34,822 nt of DNA from Alphaproteobacteria bacterium (GTDB lineage: Bacteria > Pseudomonadota > Alphaproteobacteria > Geminicoccales > Geminicoccaceae): contig JALSGW010000007.1 in NCBI GenBank assembly GCA_026982585.1, positions 1 through 34,822 of the forward strand. The letters are read 5' to 3'. The translations under genes were made by a program, and so were the position numbers. Positions 1 to 8,548 of the stretch are shown here, piece by piece. The notes beneath the pieces were generated by a model. The model was not told where the DNA came from. It searched no databases and saw only the letters and a list, made by a program, of their open reading frames with translations. Numbering within the stretch: the stretch's first letter is position 1; every line of letters begins with the position of its first letter.

Positions 1-1
1 T

Positions 2-670
2 ATCACCTTCGGATGTCATCCCGAATCCCATTGGCGGGTCGTGCACGCCGAGCTGGATGCCGAGGGGAGTCGGGTTCGGGCCCGCACGCCGGCGGGGATG
101 CTGGAGTTCCAGCTCGCCCTTCTGGGTCGGCATTGGGTGCACAACAGCCTTGCCGTCTTGGCGGCGGTGGCCGCACTCGGTGGCGACGCCGCGGGCGCTG
201 CGGCCCGGTTTGCGGAACTGCGCCCGCTTCCGGGCCGTGGACAGCGAATCCGGCTCAAGGTGCCGGGCGGCTCGGTGCTGCTGCTGGACGACAGCTACAA
301 CGCCAATCCCGCCTCCATGCGGGCCGCCATCGAGGTGCTCGCCCGCCAGCCGGGACGGCGCCTCGCCGCGCTCGGGGAGATGGCGGAGCTGGGCCGGAGC
401 AGTGCGGAGCTGCACGCCGCCCTGGCGGAGCCTCTGCAGGCGGCGGGGGTTTTTCGGGTGTTCACCTGCGGCGACCACATGCGCCATCTCCACGACCGCC
501 TGCCGGAAGGTATGCGGGGCGACCATGCGGAGGATGCCGGGGCGCTGGTGGGGCGGCTGGTTTCGATGTTGCGCGCCGGCGACGTGCTGTTGGTCAAGGG
601 ATCGCTGGCCTCGGGCATGAACCGGGTGGTGGCGGCGCTCTGCGCCGCCTTTGCCGTGGCGGAGGATTGA
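2..670 (+). CDS. murF: UDP-N-acetylmuramoyl-tripeptide--D-Ala-D-Ala ligase MurF (5' end outside window)
   Basis: Adds the D-Ala-D-Ala dipeptide to the UDP-MurNAc tripeptide, the last cytoplasmic peptide-addition step before MraY. The frame is open from base 2, so 222 C-terminal residues are visible; the N-terminal substrate domain and the P-loop lie outside the window. The visible part starts in the central domain (HPESHWRV...), passes the conserved HWVHNSLAVLAA stretch, and contains the MurF signature DDSYNANPASM followed by a Rossmann-like C-terminal domain ending in LVKGSLASGMNRVV. A GTG at 41 could mimic a start but is internal. The TGA stop lies 4 bases before mraY, as in dcw clusters. 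Identification is firm. Confidence 0.95.
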   Translation: MTFGCHPESHWRVVHAELDAEGSRVRARTPAGMLEFQLALLGRHWVHNSLAVLAAVAALGGDAAGAAARFAELRPLPGRGQRIRLKVPGGSVLLLDDSYNANPASMRAAIEVLARQPGRRLAALGEMAELGRSSAELHAALAEPLQAAGVFRVFTCGDHMRHLHDRLPEGMRGDHAEDAGALVGRLVSMLRAGDVLLVKGSLASGMNRVVAALCAAFAVAED

Positions 671-674
671 GCCG

Positions 675-1763
675 TTGTTGTACCATCTGCTGGTGCCGCT
701 TGCGGACCTGTTCGGTCCGTTCAACGTCTTTCGCTACCTCACCTTCCGCAGCGGAGGGGCGGTGATGACGGCGCTGTTCGTGAGCTTTCTCACCGCGCCG
801 GCGCTGATCGCCTGGCTGCGGCGCCAGCAGCCCTCAGGCCAGCCGCTCAGCGACGACGTGCCGCGCGACCACCGGCTGCGCAAACAGGGCACGCCCACCA
901 TGGGCGGGCTGTTGATCCTGATCGCGGTGACGATCGCCACCCTGCTGTGGGCGGATCTCACCAATCCCTTCGTGTGGATCGTGCTGCTCGTGACCCTCAG
1001 CTTCGGCGCCATCGGCATGGCGGACGACCTGCTCAAGCTCAGGCGCAACTGCAACCGCGGTCTGAGCGGGCGCCAGAAGCTCCTGCTCCAGAGCCTGATC
1101 GCCCTGTTCGCCGCCTGGGCGCTCGGCCGTCTGCTGCCGCCGCCGCTTTCCGATTCGCTGGCGGTCCCCTTCTTCAAGGACCTGTTCATTCCCCTCGGCT
1201 GGTTCTTCCCGGTGTTCGGGGCCTTCGTCATCGTCGGCGCGTCCAACGCGGTCAACCTCACCGACGGTCTCGACGGGCTCGCCATCGGTCCGGTGATGAT
1301 CGCCGCCGGCAGCTTCGCGCTCATCGTCTATCTCGCGGGTAATGCCATTTTCTCGGACTATCTCGGCATCCCCTACGTGCCCGGGGCCGGCGAGCTGGCC
1401 GTGTTCGCCGGGGCCATCGTCGGCGCGGGTCTCGGTTTCCTCTGGTACAACGCCCCGCCCGCGGCGGTGTTCATGGGCGATACCGGATCGCTCGCCACCG
1501 GGGGCGCCCTCGGGGCGGTGGCGGTGGCCGCCAAGCATGAACTCGTGCTGGTGATGGTGGGCGGGCTGTTCGTGCTGGAGGCGGTGTCGGTGATCGTCCA
1601 GGTGGCCTCCTTCAAGCTCACCGGCCGGCGGGTGTTCCAGATGGCGCCGCTCCACCACCATTTCGAGAAAAAGGGCTGGAAGGAGGAGACCATCGTCATC
1701 CGCTTCTGGATCATCGCCTTCGTGCTGGCCATGATCGGGCTTTCCACCCTCAAGTTGCGGTGA
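675..1763 (+). CDS. mraY: Phospho-N-acetylmuramoyl-pentapeptide transferase MraY
   Basis: Integral membrane enzyme that transfers phospho-MurNAc-pentapeptide from UDP to undecaprenyl phosphate, forming lipid I. 362 residues with about ten hydrophobic segments. Family motifs are all present: FNVFRYLTFR near the N-terminus, KQGTPTMGG, the Asp pair in GMADDLLK, NAVNLTDGLDGLA, FMGDTGS and MAPLHHHFE. I chose TTG at 675 because it gives the usual N-terminus (MLYHLLVPL) and sits 9 bases after GGAGG at 661-665, which is itself inside the end of murF. TTG at 651 gives an atypical extension and TTG at 678 is also possible. The murF-mraY gap is 4 bases. Confidence 0.96.
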   Translation: MLYHLLVPLADLFGPFNVFRYLTFRSGGAVMTALFVSFLTAPALIAWLRRQQPSGQPLSDDVPRDHRLRKQGTPTMGGLLILIAVTIATLLWADLTNPFVWIVLLVTLSFGAIGMADDLLKLRRNCNRGLSGRQKLLLQSLIALFAAWALGRLLPPPLSDSLAVPFFKDLFIPLGWFFPVFGAFVIVGASNAVNLTDGLDGLAIGPVMIAAGSFALIVYLAGNAIFSDYLGIPYVPGAGELAVFAGAIVGAGLGFLWYNAPPAAVFMGDTGSLATGGALGAVAVAAKHELVLVMVGGLFVLEAVSVIVQVASFKLTGRRVFQMAPLHHHFEKKGWKEETIVIRFWIIAFVLAMIGLSTLKLR

Positions 1764-1767
1764 GGCC

Positions 1768-3138
1768 ATGACTGCGCTCGCAGCCTATCGGGGTCGGGAC
1801 GTCGGGGTGTTGGGCCTCGGGCGAAGCGGCATGGCCGTGGTGCGGGCGCTGTGTGCGGCGGGTGCGCGGGTCTATGTGTTCGACGACCAGGAGGAACGAG
1901 TGGCGGCGGCGGTGCGGGAAGGCGCGATCCCGGGCGTTGCGGATCACATCGCGCGCCTGTCGCTGCTGGTGCCGAGCCCCGGGGTGCCGCTCGAGCACCG
2001 GCTGGTCGTGGAAGCGCGCCTCTCGGGCGTGCGGGTCGTGGGCGATGTGCAGCTGTACGTCGAGAGCTTCCCGGAGGCTCGCTTCGTCGGTGTCACCGGC
2101 ACCAACGGCAAGTCCACGACGGCGAGCCTCCTGTACCATCTGCTGCGGGAATCGGGCCGGGATGCGGCGCTGCTCGGCAACATCGGCACCCCGGTGTTCG
2201 ATGGGGAGCCGCCCGCCTTGGGCGTAACGGTGCTGGAGCTCTCCTCCTTCCAGCTCGAGCGAAGCGAAGCCCTATCGCTCGAACTCGCCGTGTGGGTCGG
2301 ATTCGCCCCCGATCATCTCGATCGCCACGGCGACCTCGCCGCCTATCTCGCCGCCAAGCGGCGGATCTTCGACGGGCTCCGGCCGGGCGGGGCGGCGGTG
2401 GTGGCGCTCTCCGATCCCGTCTCCCGGGATCTCGCCGAGGAGCTCCGGACTCGCGAACATATTCGCGTGGTGGCGGTGGCGGACCGGCGTGCGGCCGGGC
2501 AGGCGGTGTGGCTCGAGGGTGGATGGCTCGTGGACGGGCTCGGGGGGGATCCGGTCCGGGTGTTGGATCTCGGCCGTCATCCGCGGCTTTTGGGGCCGCC
2601 GCAATGGCGCAATGCCGCCTGCGCCTATGCGGCCGCGCGGCTTTTGGGTCTCACCCGCGCACAGCTCGCAGGCGCCCTTGCCGGCTTTTCCGGGCTGCCC
2701 CATCGGGTGGAGCCGGTGGCGCGCATCGGTCGGGTGCTGTTCGTCAACGACAGCAAGGCCACCAATCCCGAGGCGGCGGCGGCGAGTCTGGGGGCGTTCT
2801 CCCACGTCTTCTGGATCGCCGGCGGCCGGCCCAAGCCGGGCGGCTTCGCCCCCATCCGCCCGCTCCTGGGCCGCGTGCTGCGCGCCTATGCGATCGGCGA
2901 GGCGGAGGATCTGCTGGCGCGCGCGCTCGGGGATCGGGTCGATCTGGTCCGGGCCTCCACCCTCGAGCGGGCGGTGCGCTGGGCCTTTTCGGATGCACGG
3001 GCGGCGCCGGTCGACCGTCCGGTGGTGCTGCTCGCGCCCGCCTGCGCGTCCTTCGACCACTACCGCGACTTCGCCGAGCGCGGCGAGCACTTCCGCCGGC
3101 TCGTGCGGGAACTGGAGATCCAGGAGGAGGCATCATGA
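1768..3138 (+). CDS. murD: UDP-N-acetylmuramoyl-L-alanine--D-glutamate ligase MurD
   Basis: Cytoplasmic Mur ligase that adds D-Glu to UDP-MurNAc-L-Ala. 456 residues, a normal length. An N-terminal Rossmann-like UDP-binding domain (VGVLGLGRSGMAV, about residues 11-23) is followed by the ATP-binding P-loop GVTGTNGKSTTA, then LELSSFQLE, APDHLDRHG and the C-terminal domain motif VNDSKATNPEAA. ATG at 1768 follows the mraY stop by 4 bases. The 3' end overlaps ftsW by ATGA (3135-3138), with GGAGGAGG just upstream inside murD, which suggests translational coupling. Confidence 0.96.
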   Translation: MTALAAYRGRDVGVLGLGRSGMAVVRALCAAGARVYVFDDQEERVAAAVREGAIPGVADHIARLSLLVPSPGVPLEHRLVVEARLSGVRVVGDVQLYVESFPEARFVGVTGTNGKSTTASLLYHLLRESGRDAALLGNIGTPVFDGEPPALGVTVLELSSFQLERSEALSLELAVWVGFAPDHLDRHGDLAAYLAAKRRIFDGLRPGGAAVVALSDPVSRDLAEELRTREHIRVVAVADRRAAGQAVWLEGGWLVDGLGGDPVRVLDLGRHPRLLGPPQWRNAACAYAAARLLGLTRAQLAGALAGFSGLPHRVEPVARIGRVLFVNDSKATNPEAAAASLGAFSHVFWIAGGRPKPGGFAPIRPLLGRVLRAYAIGEAEDLLARALGDRVDLVRASTLERAVRWAFSDARAAPVDRPVVLLAPACASFDHYRDFAERGEHFRRLVRELEIQEEAS

Positions 3139-4244
3139 GCGCCATCGCGCGCACCGACCGCAGCCTGGTCGGCACCTGGTGGTGGACCGTGGACCATGCG
3201 CTGCTCGGGGCGATCGCGCTGCTTGCCGCCATCGGCGTGATCATGGTGCTCGCATCGAGCCCGCCGATCGCGCGCAAACTCGAGCTTCCCGAGACCTATT
3301 TCGTGGTCAAGCACGTGGTGTTCCTGGGGCCGGCGGCGCTGGTGTTGATCGTGGCCTCGCTGCTCGCGCCGCTCGGCGTGTTGCGGGCGGCCAAGGCGGT
3401 GTTGGCGATCGGTCTGCCGCTTCTGGCACTCACCCTGCTGTTCGGGCCGGAGGTCAAGGGTGCTCGGCGATGGCTGCCGGTGGCCGGGGTGCTGCTGCAG
3501 CCGAGCGAGTTCGTCAAACCCGCGTTGGTGGTGGTGGTGGGCTGGCTGCTCGCGGTGCGGGGACCGCTGGCCGGTTTCGCGCCGGCGGCCGGGCTGGTGG
3601 CGGCCGTGGTTGGCCTGCTCTTTCTGCAGCCGGACATGGGCATGGGGGTGCTGGTGGTGGCGGTGTTCGGCGCCCAGCTGCTGCTCGCCGGCACTCCTTG
3701 GCCGCTGCTGGCACTCCTGGGCTTCGGCGGCATCGGGCTCCTTGCGGTGGGCTATCTGCTGCTCCCCCACGTGCAGGCCCGGATCGACGCCTTTCTCGAT
3801 CCGGCGGCCGAGCCCTATCAGGTGCAGGCGGCGCTCGAGGCCATCGCCTCGGGCGGCTGGTTCGGCCGCGGGCCCGGCGAAGGGGTGGTGAAGTTCTACC
3901 TGCCCGAGGCCCATTCCGACTTCGTGTTCGCCACCATGGCCGAGGAGTTCGGCATTCTCGCGTGCCTGGTGGTGGTGGCGCTGTTCGCCTTCATCGTGCT
4001 GCGCGGCTTCGCCCGGCTTGCCGAAAGCCCGGACCGGTTCGTGCTGGTGGCGGGCGGCGGCTTGTTGACCCAACTCGGCCTGCAGGCCTTCATCAACATG
4101 GGGGTCAATCTCGAACTGTTGCCCACCAAGGGGATGACGCTTCCCTTCGTGAGCTACGGCGGCTCCTCGCTTTTGGCCCTGGCGCTCGCAACCGGCTTGA
4201 TGCTGGCGCTGATGCGGCGGGGGGCGCGGCTGGAGGAGCCATGA
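3135..4244 (+). CDS. ftsW: Septal peptidoglycan glycosyltransferase FtsW
   Basis: SEDS-family polytopic membrane protein that polymerises lipid II into glycan at the septum together with its partner PBP3/FtsI, which is not in this window. 369 residues, about ten membrane segments. Diagnostic motifs are GARRWLPVAGVLLQPSEFVK, the catalytic-loop motif EAHSDFVFATMAEEFG, where the Asp is essential in characterised SEDS enzymes, and SYGGSSLLALALATGL near the C-terminus. The cytoplasmic N-terminus is short. The position between murD and murG, with 4-base overlaps on both sides, supports FtsW rather than RodA. Confidence 0.95.
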   Translation: MSAIARTDRSLVGTWWWTVDHALLGAIALLAAIGVIMVLASSPPIARKLELPETYFVVKHVVFLGPAALVLIVASLLAPLGVLRAAKAVLAIGLPLLALTLLFGPEVKGARRWLPVAGVLLQPSEFVKPALVVVVGWLLAVRGPLAGFAPAAGLVAAVVGLLFLQPDMGMGVLVVAVFGAQLLLAGTPWPLLALLGFGGIGLLAVGYLLLPHVQARIDAFLDPAAEPYQVQAALEAIASGGWFGRGPGEGVVKFYLPEAHSDFVFATMAEEFGILACLVVVALFAFIVLRGFARLAESPDRFVLVAGGGLLTQLGLQAFINMGVNLELLPTKGMTLPFVSYGGSSLLALALATGLMLALMRRGARLEEP

Positions 4245-5320
4245 AAAGGCCGCTTGTGATCGCCGCCGGCGGCACCGGCGGGCACGTGTTCCCGGCCCTG
4301 GCCGTAGCCGAGCGGCTTTACGGTCTGGACGCCCCGGTGCTGTTCCTGACCGACGCGCGGGGCGCCCGCTATCTCGAGGGCCGGCTGTCCTTCACCCAGG
4401 TCCGGGCCCGGCCGCTTGCAGGTGGTCCGGCAAGGCGGGCGCTGGCGCTCGGCACACTTTTGCGCGGAAGTATCGAGGCGCTGTGGGCCCTCGGGCGGGC
4501 GCGGCCGCGGGCGGCCGGCCTGTTCGGCGGCTATGCCTGCCTGCCGGCGCTCGCCGCGCTCGTGCTGCTGCGCATCCCTTTCCTCCTGCACGAACAGAAT
4601 GCGGTGTTCGGTCGCGCGAACCGGCTGGCGGCGCGGTTCGCCCGCATGCTGCTGTTGAGCTTCCGCGACACCGAGGGCGTGCCCAGCGGCCTTTCCGCCG
4701 AGCTCCGCATCACCGGCAACCCGGTGCGCAGGGAGGTGATGGAGCGCGCGCCGATGCCGCAACGGGATTCGGGTTTCGGGCTTCTGGTGATCGGCGGCAG
4801 CCAGGGTGCGCGGGCGCTTGCGGAGCGGGTTCCGGAGGCGCTGGGTCGGATCCCGCCCGAACGGCGGCGGCGGATGAGGCTCGCGCTCCAGTGCCGGGCC
4901 GAACTCCGTGGCAGCGTCGAGCGGAGGCTGCGGGAGCTGGGGGTGGCGGCGGAGGTGGCGGCGTTCTTCCCGGACCTGCCCGCGCGCTTGAGACAGGCCG
5001 ATCTGGTGGTGGCCCGGGCCGGCGCCTCGACGGTGGCGGAGCTGCTCCACACCGCCACGCCCGCCATCCTCATCCCCTATCCCCACGCCTTGGACGGACA
5101 CCAGCGGGCGAACGCCCTGCGGCTTGAGCGGGCGGGGGCGGCGGTGGTTTTGGATGAGGCGGAGGCGGACGCCGGCAGGCTCGCGGCGGAGTTGGAGGCG
5201 CTCATGGATTCCCCCGAGCGCCTCGCGGAGATGCGAAAGGCGGCGGGGGCGTTGAGTCCGGTGGACGCCGCGGGTGCCGTCGCCCAGGCGCTTCTGGAGC
5301 TCGCCGGAGAGGAACGGTGA
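4241..5320 (+). CDS. murG: Undecaprenyldiphospho-muramoylpentapeptide beta-N-acetylglucosaminyltransferase MurG
   Basis: Peripheral membrane GT-B glycosyltransferase that adds GlcNAc from UDP-GlcNAc to lipid I, giving lipid II. 359 residues. The N-terminal glycine-rich loop is AAGGTGGHVFPALAVAE, followed by LHEQNAVFGRANR, the second domain glycine loop VIGGSQGARAL, and the UDP-GlcNAc site around VARAGASTVAEL and PYPHALDGHQ. ATG at 4241 overlaps the ftsW stop (ATGA), with TGGAGGAG just upstream. The 3' end overlaps murC by GTGA. Confidence 0.96.
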   Translation: MKRPLVIAAGGTGGHVFPALAVAERLYGLDAPVLFLTDARGARYLEGRLSFTQVRARPLAGGPARRALALGTLLRGSIEALWALGRARPRAAGLFGGYACLPALAALVLLRIPFLLHEQNAVFGRANRLAARFARMLLLSFRDTEGVPSGLSAELRITGNPVRREVMERAPMPQRDSGFGLLVIGGSQGARALAERVPEALGRIPPERRRRMRLALQCRAELRGSVERRLRELGVAAEVAAFFPDLPARLRQADLVVARAGASTVAELLHTATPAILIPYPHALDGHQRANALRLERAGAAVVLDEAEADAGRLAAELEALMDSPERLAEMRKAAGALSPVDAAGAVAQALLELAGEER

Positions 5321-6732
5321 CGCGACTTCCCTTCGATCCCGGCCCCATCCACCTGGTCGGCATCGGCGGCATCGGCATGAGCGGCATCGCCGAGCTGTTG
5401 CACGACCTGGGGTATCGGGTGCGGGGCTCGGACCTCGCCCCCAACGCCAACACCGCCCGGCTCGAGCGGCTCGGCATCCGGATCCACATCGGCCACCGGG
5501 CCGAACATGTGGAGGGGGCCGGGGTGGTGGTGGTCTCGTCCGCGGTGCCCGCGGACAACCCCGAGGTGGCGGCGGCCCGCCGCCAGCGCATTCCGGTGAT
5601 CCGTCGGGCGGAGATGCTGGGCGAGCTGATGCGGTTCAAGTGGCCCATCGCGGTCGCCGGCAGCCACGGCAAGACCACCACCACCGCCATCATCGGCGCC
5701 CTGCTCGAAGAGGCCGGCCTCGATCCGACGGTGGTCAACGGCGGCATCGTCAACGCCTGGGGCAGCAACCTGCGCCGGGGCGGCGGTCCCTGGATGGTGG
5801 TGGAGGCCGACGAGAGCGACGGAAGTTTCCTGCATCTGCCGGCCATGGTGGGGGTGGTGACCAACATCGATCCCGAACATCTGGATCACCACGGCTCCCT
5901 GGAACGCCTCGAGGAGGCCTTCCTGGCCTTTCTGGAGGGGTTGCCCTTCTACGGCTTCGCCGTGCTCGGCATCGACCATCCGCGCGTGCAAAGGCTCTGC
6001 GGCCGGCTCACGAGCCGCCGCTTCGTCACCTACGGCTTCAATCCCCAGGCGGACGTGCGGGCGTTGGGCCGGCGGCTCGAGGACGGGGTCGAGCGCTTCG
6101 ATGTGGAGGTCAGGAACCCGACCGGCATGCGCCGCATCGCGGGCTTGAGCCTGGCGCTTCCCGGGCGCCACAACGTGCAGAACGCCCTCGCCGCCATCGC
6201 CATCGCCGATCGGCTCGGCATCCCCGACCGCGTGGTGCGGTCCACGCTCGCGGCTCTCGAGGGGGTGCGGCGGCGGTTCACCATCACCGGCACGGTGGAC
6301 GAGATCACCGTGGTGGACGACTACGGTCACCATCCGGAGGAGATCCGCCGGGTGCTGGAGACCGCCCGGCAGCTGGTGCGGCGCCGGCTGGTGGCGGTGG
6401 TCCAGCCGCACCGTTTCAGCCGCCTGCACCACCTGTTCGACGAGTTCTGCACCTGTTTCGCCGACGCCGACACGGTGTGGATCGCGCCGGTGTATGCGGC
6501 CGGGGAGAGTCCGATCGCGGGCGTCGACCACCTGGCGCTCGTGGAAGGGGTGCGGGCCTGCGGCCACCGCGACGTGCGCCCGCTCGATGGGCTCGAACGG
6601 CTGGCCGAAGCGCTGGTCGACCAGCTCGCCCCGGGGGACATGGTGGTGTGCCTGGGCGCGGGCGACATCACCCGCGCCGCACAGGCGCTGCCGTCGCGTC
6701 TGCAGGCGCTCAGGCGGGGAGAGGGGACATGA
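5317..6732 (+). CDS. murC: UDP-N-acetylmuramate--L-alanine ligase MurC
   Basis: First Mur ligase; adds L-Ala to UDP-MurNAc in the cytoplasm. 471 residues. Visible are the N-terminal motif LVGIGGIGMSGIAE, the ATP loop AGSHGKTTTTAII, NGGIVNAWGSN, VEADESDGSFL, TNIDPEHLDHHG and the C-terminal VVDDYGHHPEE and QPHRFSRL, all typical of MurC and distinct from Mpl. The start is GTG at 5317, in a GTGA overlap with the murG stop and preceded by GGAGAGGAA. The 3' end overlaps murB by ATGA. Confidence 0.96.
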   Translation: MTRLPFDPGPIHLVGIGGIGMSGIAELLHDLGYRVRGSDLAPNANTARLERLGIRIHIGHRAEHVEGAGVVVVSSAVPADNPEVAAARRQRIPVIRRAEMLGELMRFKWPIAVAGSHGKTTTTAIIGALLEEAGLDPTVVNGGIVNAWGSNLRRGGGPWMVVEADESDGSFLHLPAMVGVVTNIDPEHLDHHGSLERLEEAFLAFLEGLPFYGFAVLGIDHPRVQRLCGRLTSRRFVTYGFNPQADVRALGRRLEDGVERFDVEVRNPTGMRRIAGLSLALPGRHNVQNALAAIAIADRLGIPDRVVRSTLAALEGVRRRFTITGTVDEITVVDDYGHHPEEIRRVLETARQLVRRRLVAVVQPHRFSRLHHLFDEFCTCFADADTVWIAPVYAAGESPIAGVDHLALVEGVRACGHRDVRPLDGLERLAEALVDQLAPGDMVVCLGAGDITRAAQALPSRLQALRRGEGT

Positions 6733-7643
6733 CCGTCGCCGACCCGCCGCTTCCCCGCTTGCGGGGCCGCCTGCGTCCCCGCGTACCGCTCGCCCCGCTC
6801 ACCTGGCTGAGGGTGGGCGGTGCGGCGGAATGGCTGTTCCAGCCGGCCGACGCCGACGACCTGGCCCATCTGCTGCGCACCCGCCCGCCGGAGCTGCCGG
6901 TGGTGGCGATCGGGGTCGGATCCAACCTGCTGGTGCGGGACGGCGGGGTGCCCGGGGTGGTGGTGCGGTTGTCCCGTCCCTTCGCCGGAATCACCTTCGA
7001 GGACGGTCTGCTGGTGGCCGGGGCGGCCTGTCTCGACCAGCGGGTGGCGCGCGCGGCGCTGGCGATGGGCCTTTCCGGGCTCGAGTTCATGATCGGCATT
7101 CCCGGCACGGTGGGGGGTGCGGTGCGCATGAACGCGGGGGCGTTCGGCGGCGAGACCGGAGAACGGTTGGAGTGGGCGGAGGTCCTCGATCCCCGCGGAG
7201 AGCGTCACCGGCTTGCAGCTCGGGAACTCGGCCTGGGCTACCGGCGCAGCGACCTCGGCGGCGAATGGATCGTGCTCCGGGCCGCCTTCCGTCTCACTCC
7301 CGGCGATCCGGCGCGCATCCGCGCGCGCATGGAGGAGATCCGCCGAGAGCGTGAACAATCGCAGCCGCTCCGCGTCGCCACCGGCGGCAGCACCTTCAAG
7401 AATCCACCCGGGGACAAGGCCTGGCGGCTGATCGCCGCGGCCGGGTGCCGGGGGCTCCGGCGCGGGCGGGCGATGATGTCGGAGAAACATTGCAATTTCC
7501 TGGTCAACCTCGGCGGCGCCCGCGCCTCGGAGCTCGAGGAGCTGGGCGAGGAGGTGCGCAGCCGGGTGCGGGAGCGGACCGGGGTGGAGCTGGAATGGGA
7601 GATCCACCGGATCGGCCGGCCGCCCGGCGGGGAGACGTCATGA
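6729..7643 (+). CDS. murB: UDP-N-acetylenolpyruvoylglucosamine reductase MurB
   Basis: FAD flavoenzyme that reduces the enolpyruvyl ether to UDP-MurNAc using NADPH. 304 residues, the compact length of many non-enterobacterial MurB proteins. The FAD-binding N-terminal motif TWLRVGGAAEW is followed by GVGSNLLVRDGGVPG, GIPGTVGGAVRMNAGAFG, LGYRRSDL, the catalytic-Ser region GGSTFKNPPG, and SEKHCNFLVN. The C-terminal ELEWEIHRIG holds the expected acidic catalytic residue. It overlaps murC and ddl by ATGA at each end. Confidence 0.96.
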   Translation: MTVADPPLPRLRGRLRPRVPLAPLTWLRVGGAAEWLFQPADADDLAHLLRTRPPELPVVAIGVGSNLLVRDGGVPGVVVRLSRPFAGITFEDGLLVAGAACLDQRVARAALAMGLSGLEFMIGIPGTVGGAVRMNAGAFGGETGERLEWAEVLDPRGERHRLAARELGLGYRRSDLGGEWIVLRAAFRLTPGDPARIRARMEEIRREREQSQPLRVATGGSTFKNPPGDKAWRLIAAAGCRGLRRGRAMMSEKHCNFLVNLGGARASELEELGEEVRSRVRERTGVELEWEIHRIGRPPGGETS

Positions 7644-8548
7644 CCCACGTGGCGGTGCTGATGGGCGGATGGTCGGCGGAGCGGGAGGTGTCGCTGGTCT
7701 CGGGCCGGGCCTGCGCCGAGGCGCTGGAGCGCCGCGGCTTTCGGGTGAGCCGGGTGGAGGTGGACGAGCGGCTGCCGGCGGTGCTGACCCGGCTGCGGCC
7801 GGATGTGGTGTTCAACGCCCTGCATGGGCGGCTCGGCGAGGACGGCCGGGTGCAGGGGCTGCTCGACCTGCTCGGCATCCCCTACACCCACTCGGGGGTG
7901 CGGGCCTCGGCCATCGCCATGCACAAGCCCACCGCCTTGAGATTGTTCCAAAGCGCCGGACTGCCGGTTCCCGAGGGCCGGGTGATGCCGGCCGCCGAGG
8001 TCGCAGAGGCGCCGCCCTTCCCGCCCCCGTTCGTGGTCAAGCCGGTGGACGAGGGATCGAGCATCGACGTGGAACTCGTACTCCGCGCCGAGGACCTCGC
8101 ACGGGTGGGCCACAAGCTCGCGGAGCGCAGCCGGCCCGTCTTGGTAGAGCGATACATCCCGGGGCTCGAGCTCACCTGCGCGGTGCTGGACGGCAGACCG
8201 CTTGCGGTAACCGAGGTGGCGCCGCGGGAGGGGTTCTACGACTACCGGGCCAAGTACACCCCGGGGATTGCCGAACACCGGCTCCCGGCACCGATTCCGC
8301 CGCGGGTGTACGAGCGGGTGATGGAGATCGCGCGTTGCGCCCACCTGCTGCTCGGCTGCCGGGGGCTCACCCGCGCCGATCTGCGCTTCGACCCCGAGCG
8401 CGGCGAGGCCGGACTGGCGCTGCTCGAGATCAACACCCAACCGGGCATGACCCCCCTCTCCCTGGCCCCGGAACAGGCGGCCTACTGCGGCCTCTCCTTC
8501 GAGGATCTGGTGGTGCGACTGGTGGAGCTTGCGGCATGCGATCCATAG
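7640..8548 (+). CDS. ddl: D-alanine--D-alanine ligase Ddl
   Basis: ATP-grasp ligase that makes the D-Ala-D-Ala dipeptide used by MurF. 302 residues, the DdlB-like length. Motifs are VLMGGWSAEREVSL, FNALHGRLGEDGRVQGLL, GIPYTHSGV, PFVVKPVDEGSS, FYDYRAKYTPG, TRADLRF and the Mg-binding end LEINTQPGMTPLSL. The usual AMDK motif reads AMHK here. ATG at 7640 overlaps the murB stop by 4 bases. The 3' end overlaps the proposed ftsQ start by 13 bases. Confidence 0.95.
   Translation: MTHVAVLMGGWSAEREVSLVSGRACAEALERRGFRVSRVEVDERLPAVLTRLRPDVVFNALHGRLGEDGRVQGLLDLLGIPYTHSGVRASAIAMHKPTALRLFQSAGLPVPEGRVMPAAEVAEAPPFPPPFVVKPVDEGSSIDVELVLRAEDLARVGHKLAERSRPVLVERYIPGLELTCAVLDGRPLAVTEVAPREGFYDYRAKYTPGIAEHRLPAPIPPRVYERVMEIARCAHLLLGCRGLTRADLRFDPERGEAGLALLEINTQPGMTPLSLAPEQAAYCGLSFEDLVVRLVELAACDP

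Noticed and set aside
1851..4244. A 797-codon frame that would fuse a new protein to FtsW
   Set aside because: The first 428 codons are an out-of-frame reading of murD; FtsW begins at 3135 with its own ribosome site.
5077..6567. A 496-codon minus-strand frame across murG and murC
   Set aside because: Shadow of murC with no motif and no ribosome site.
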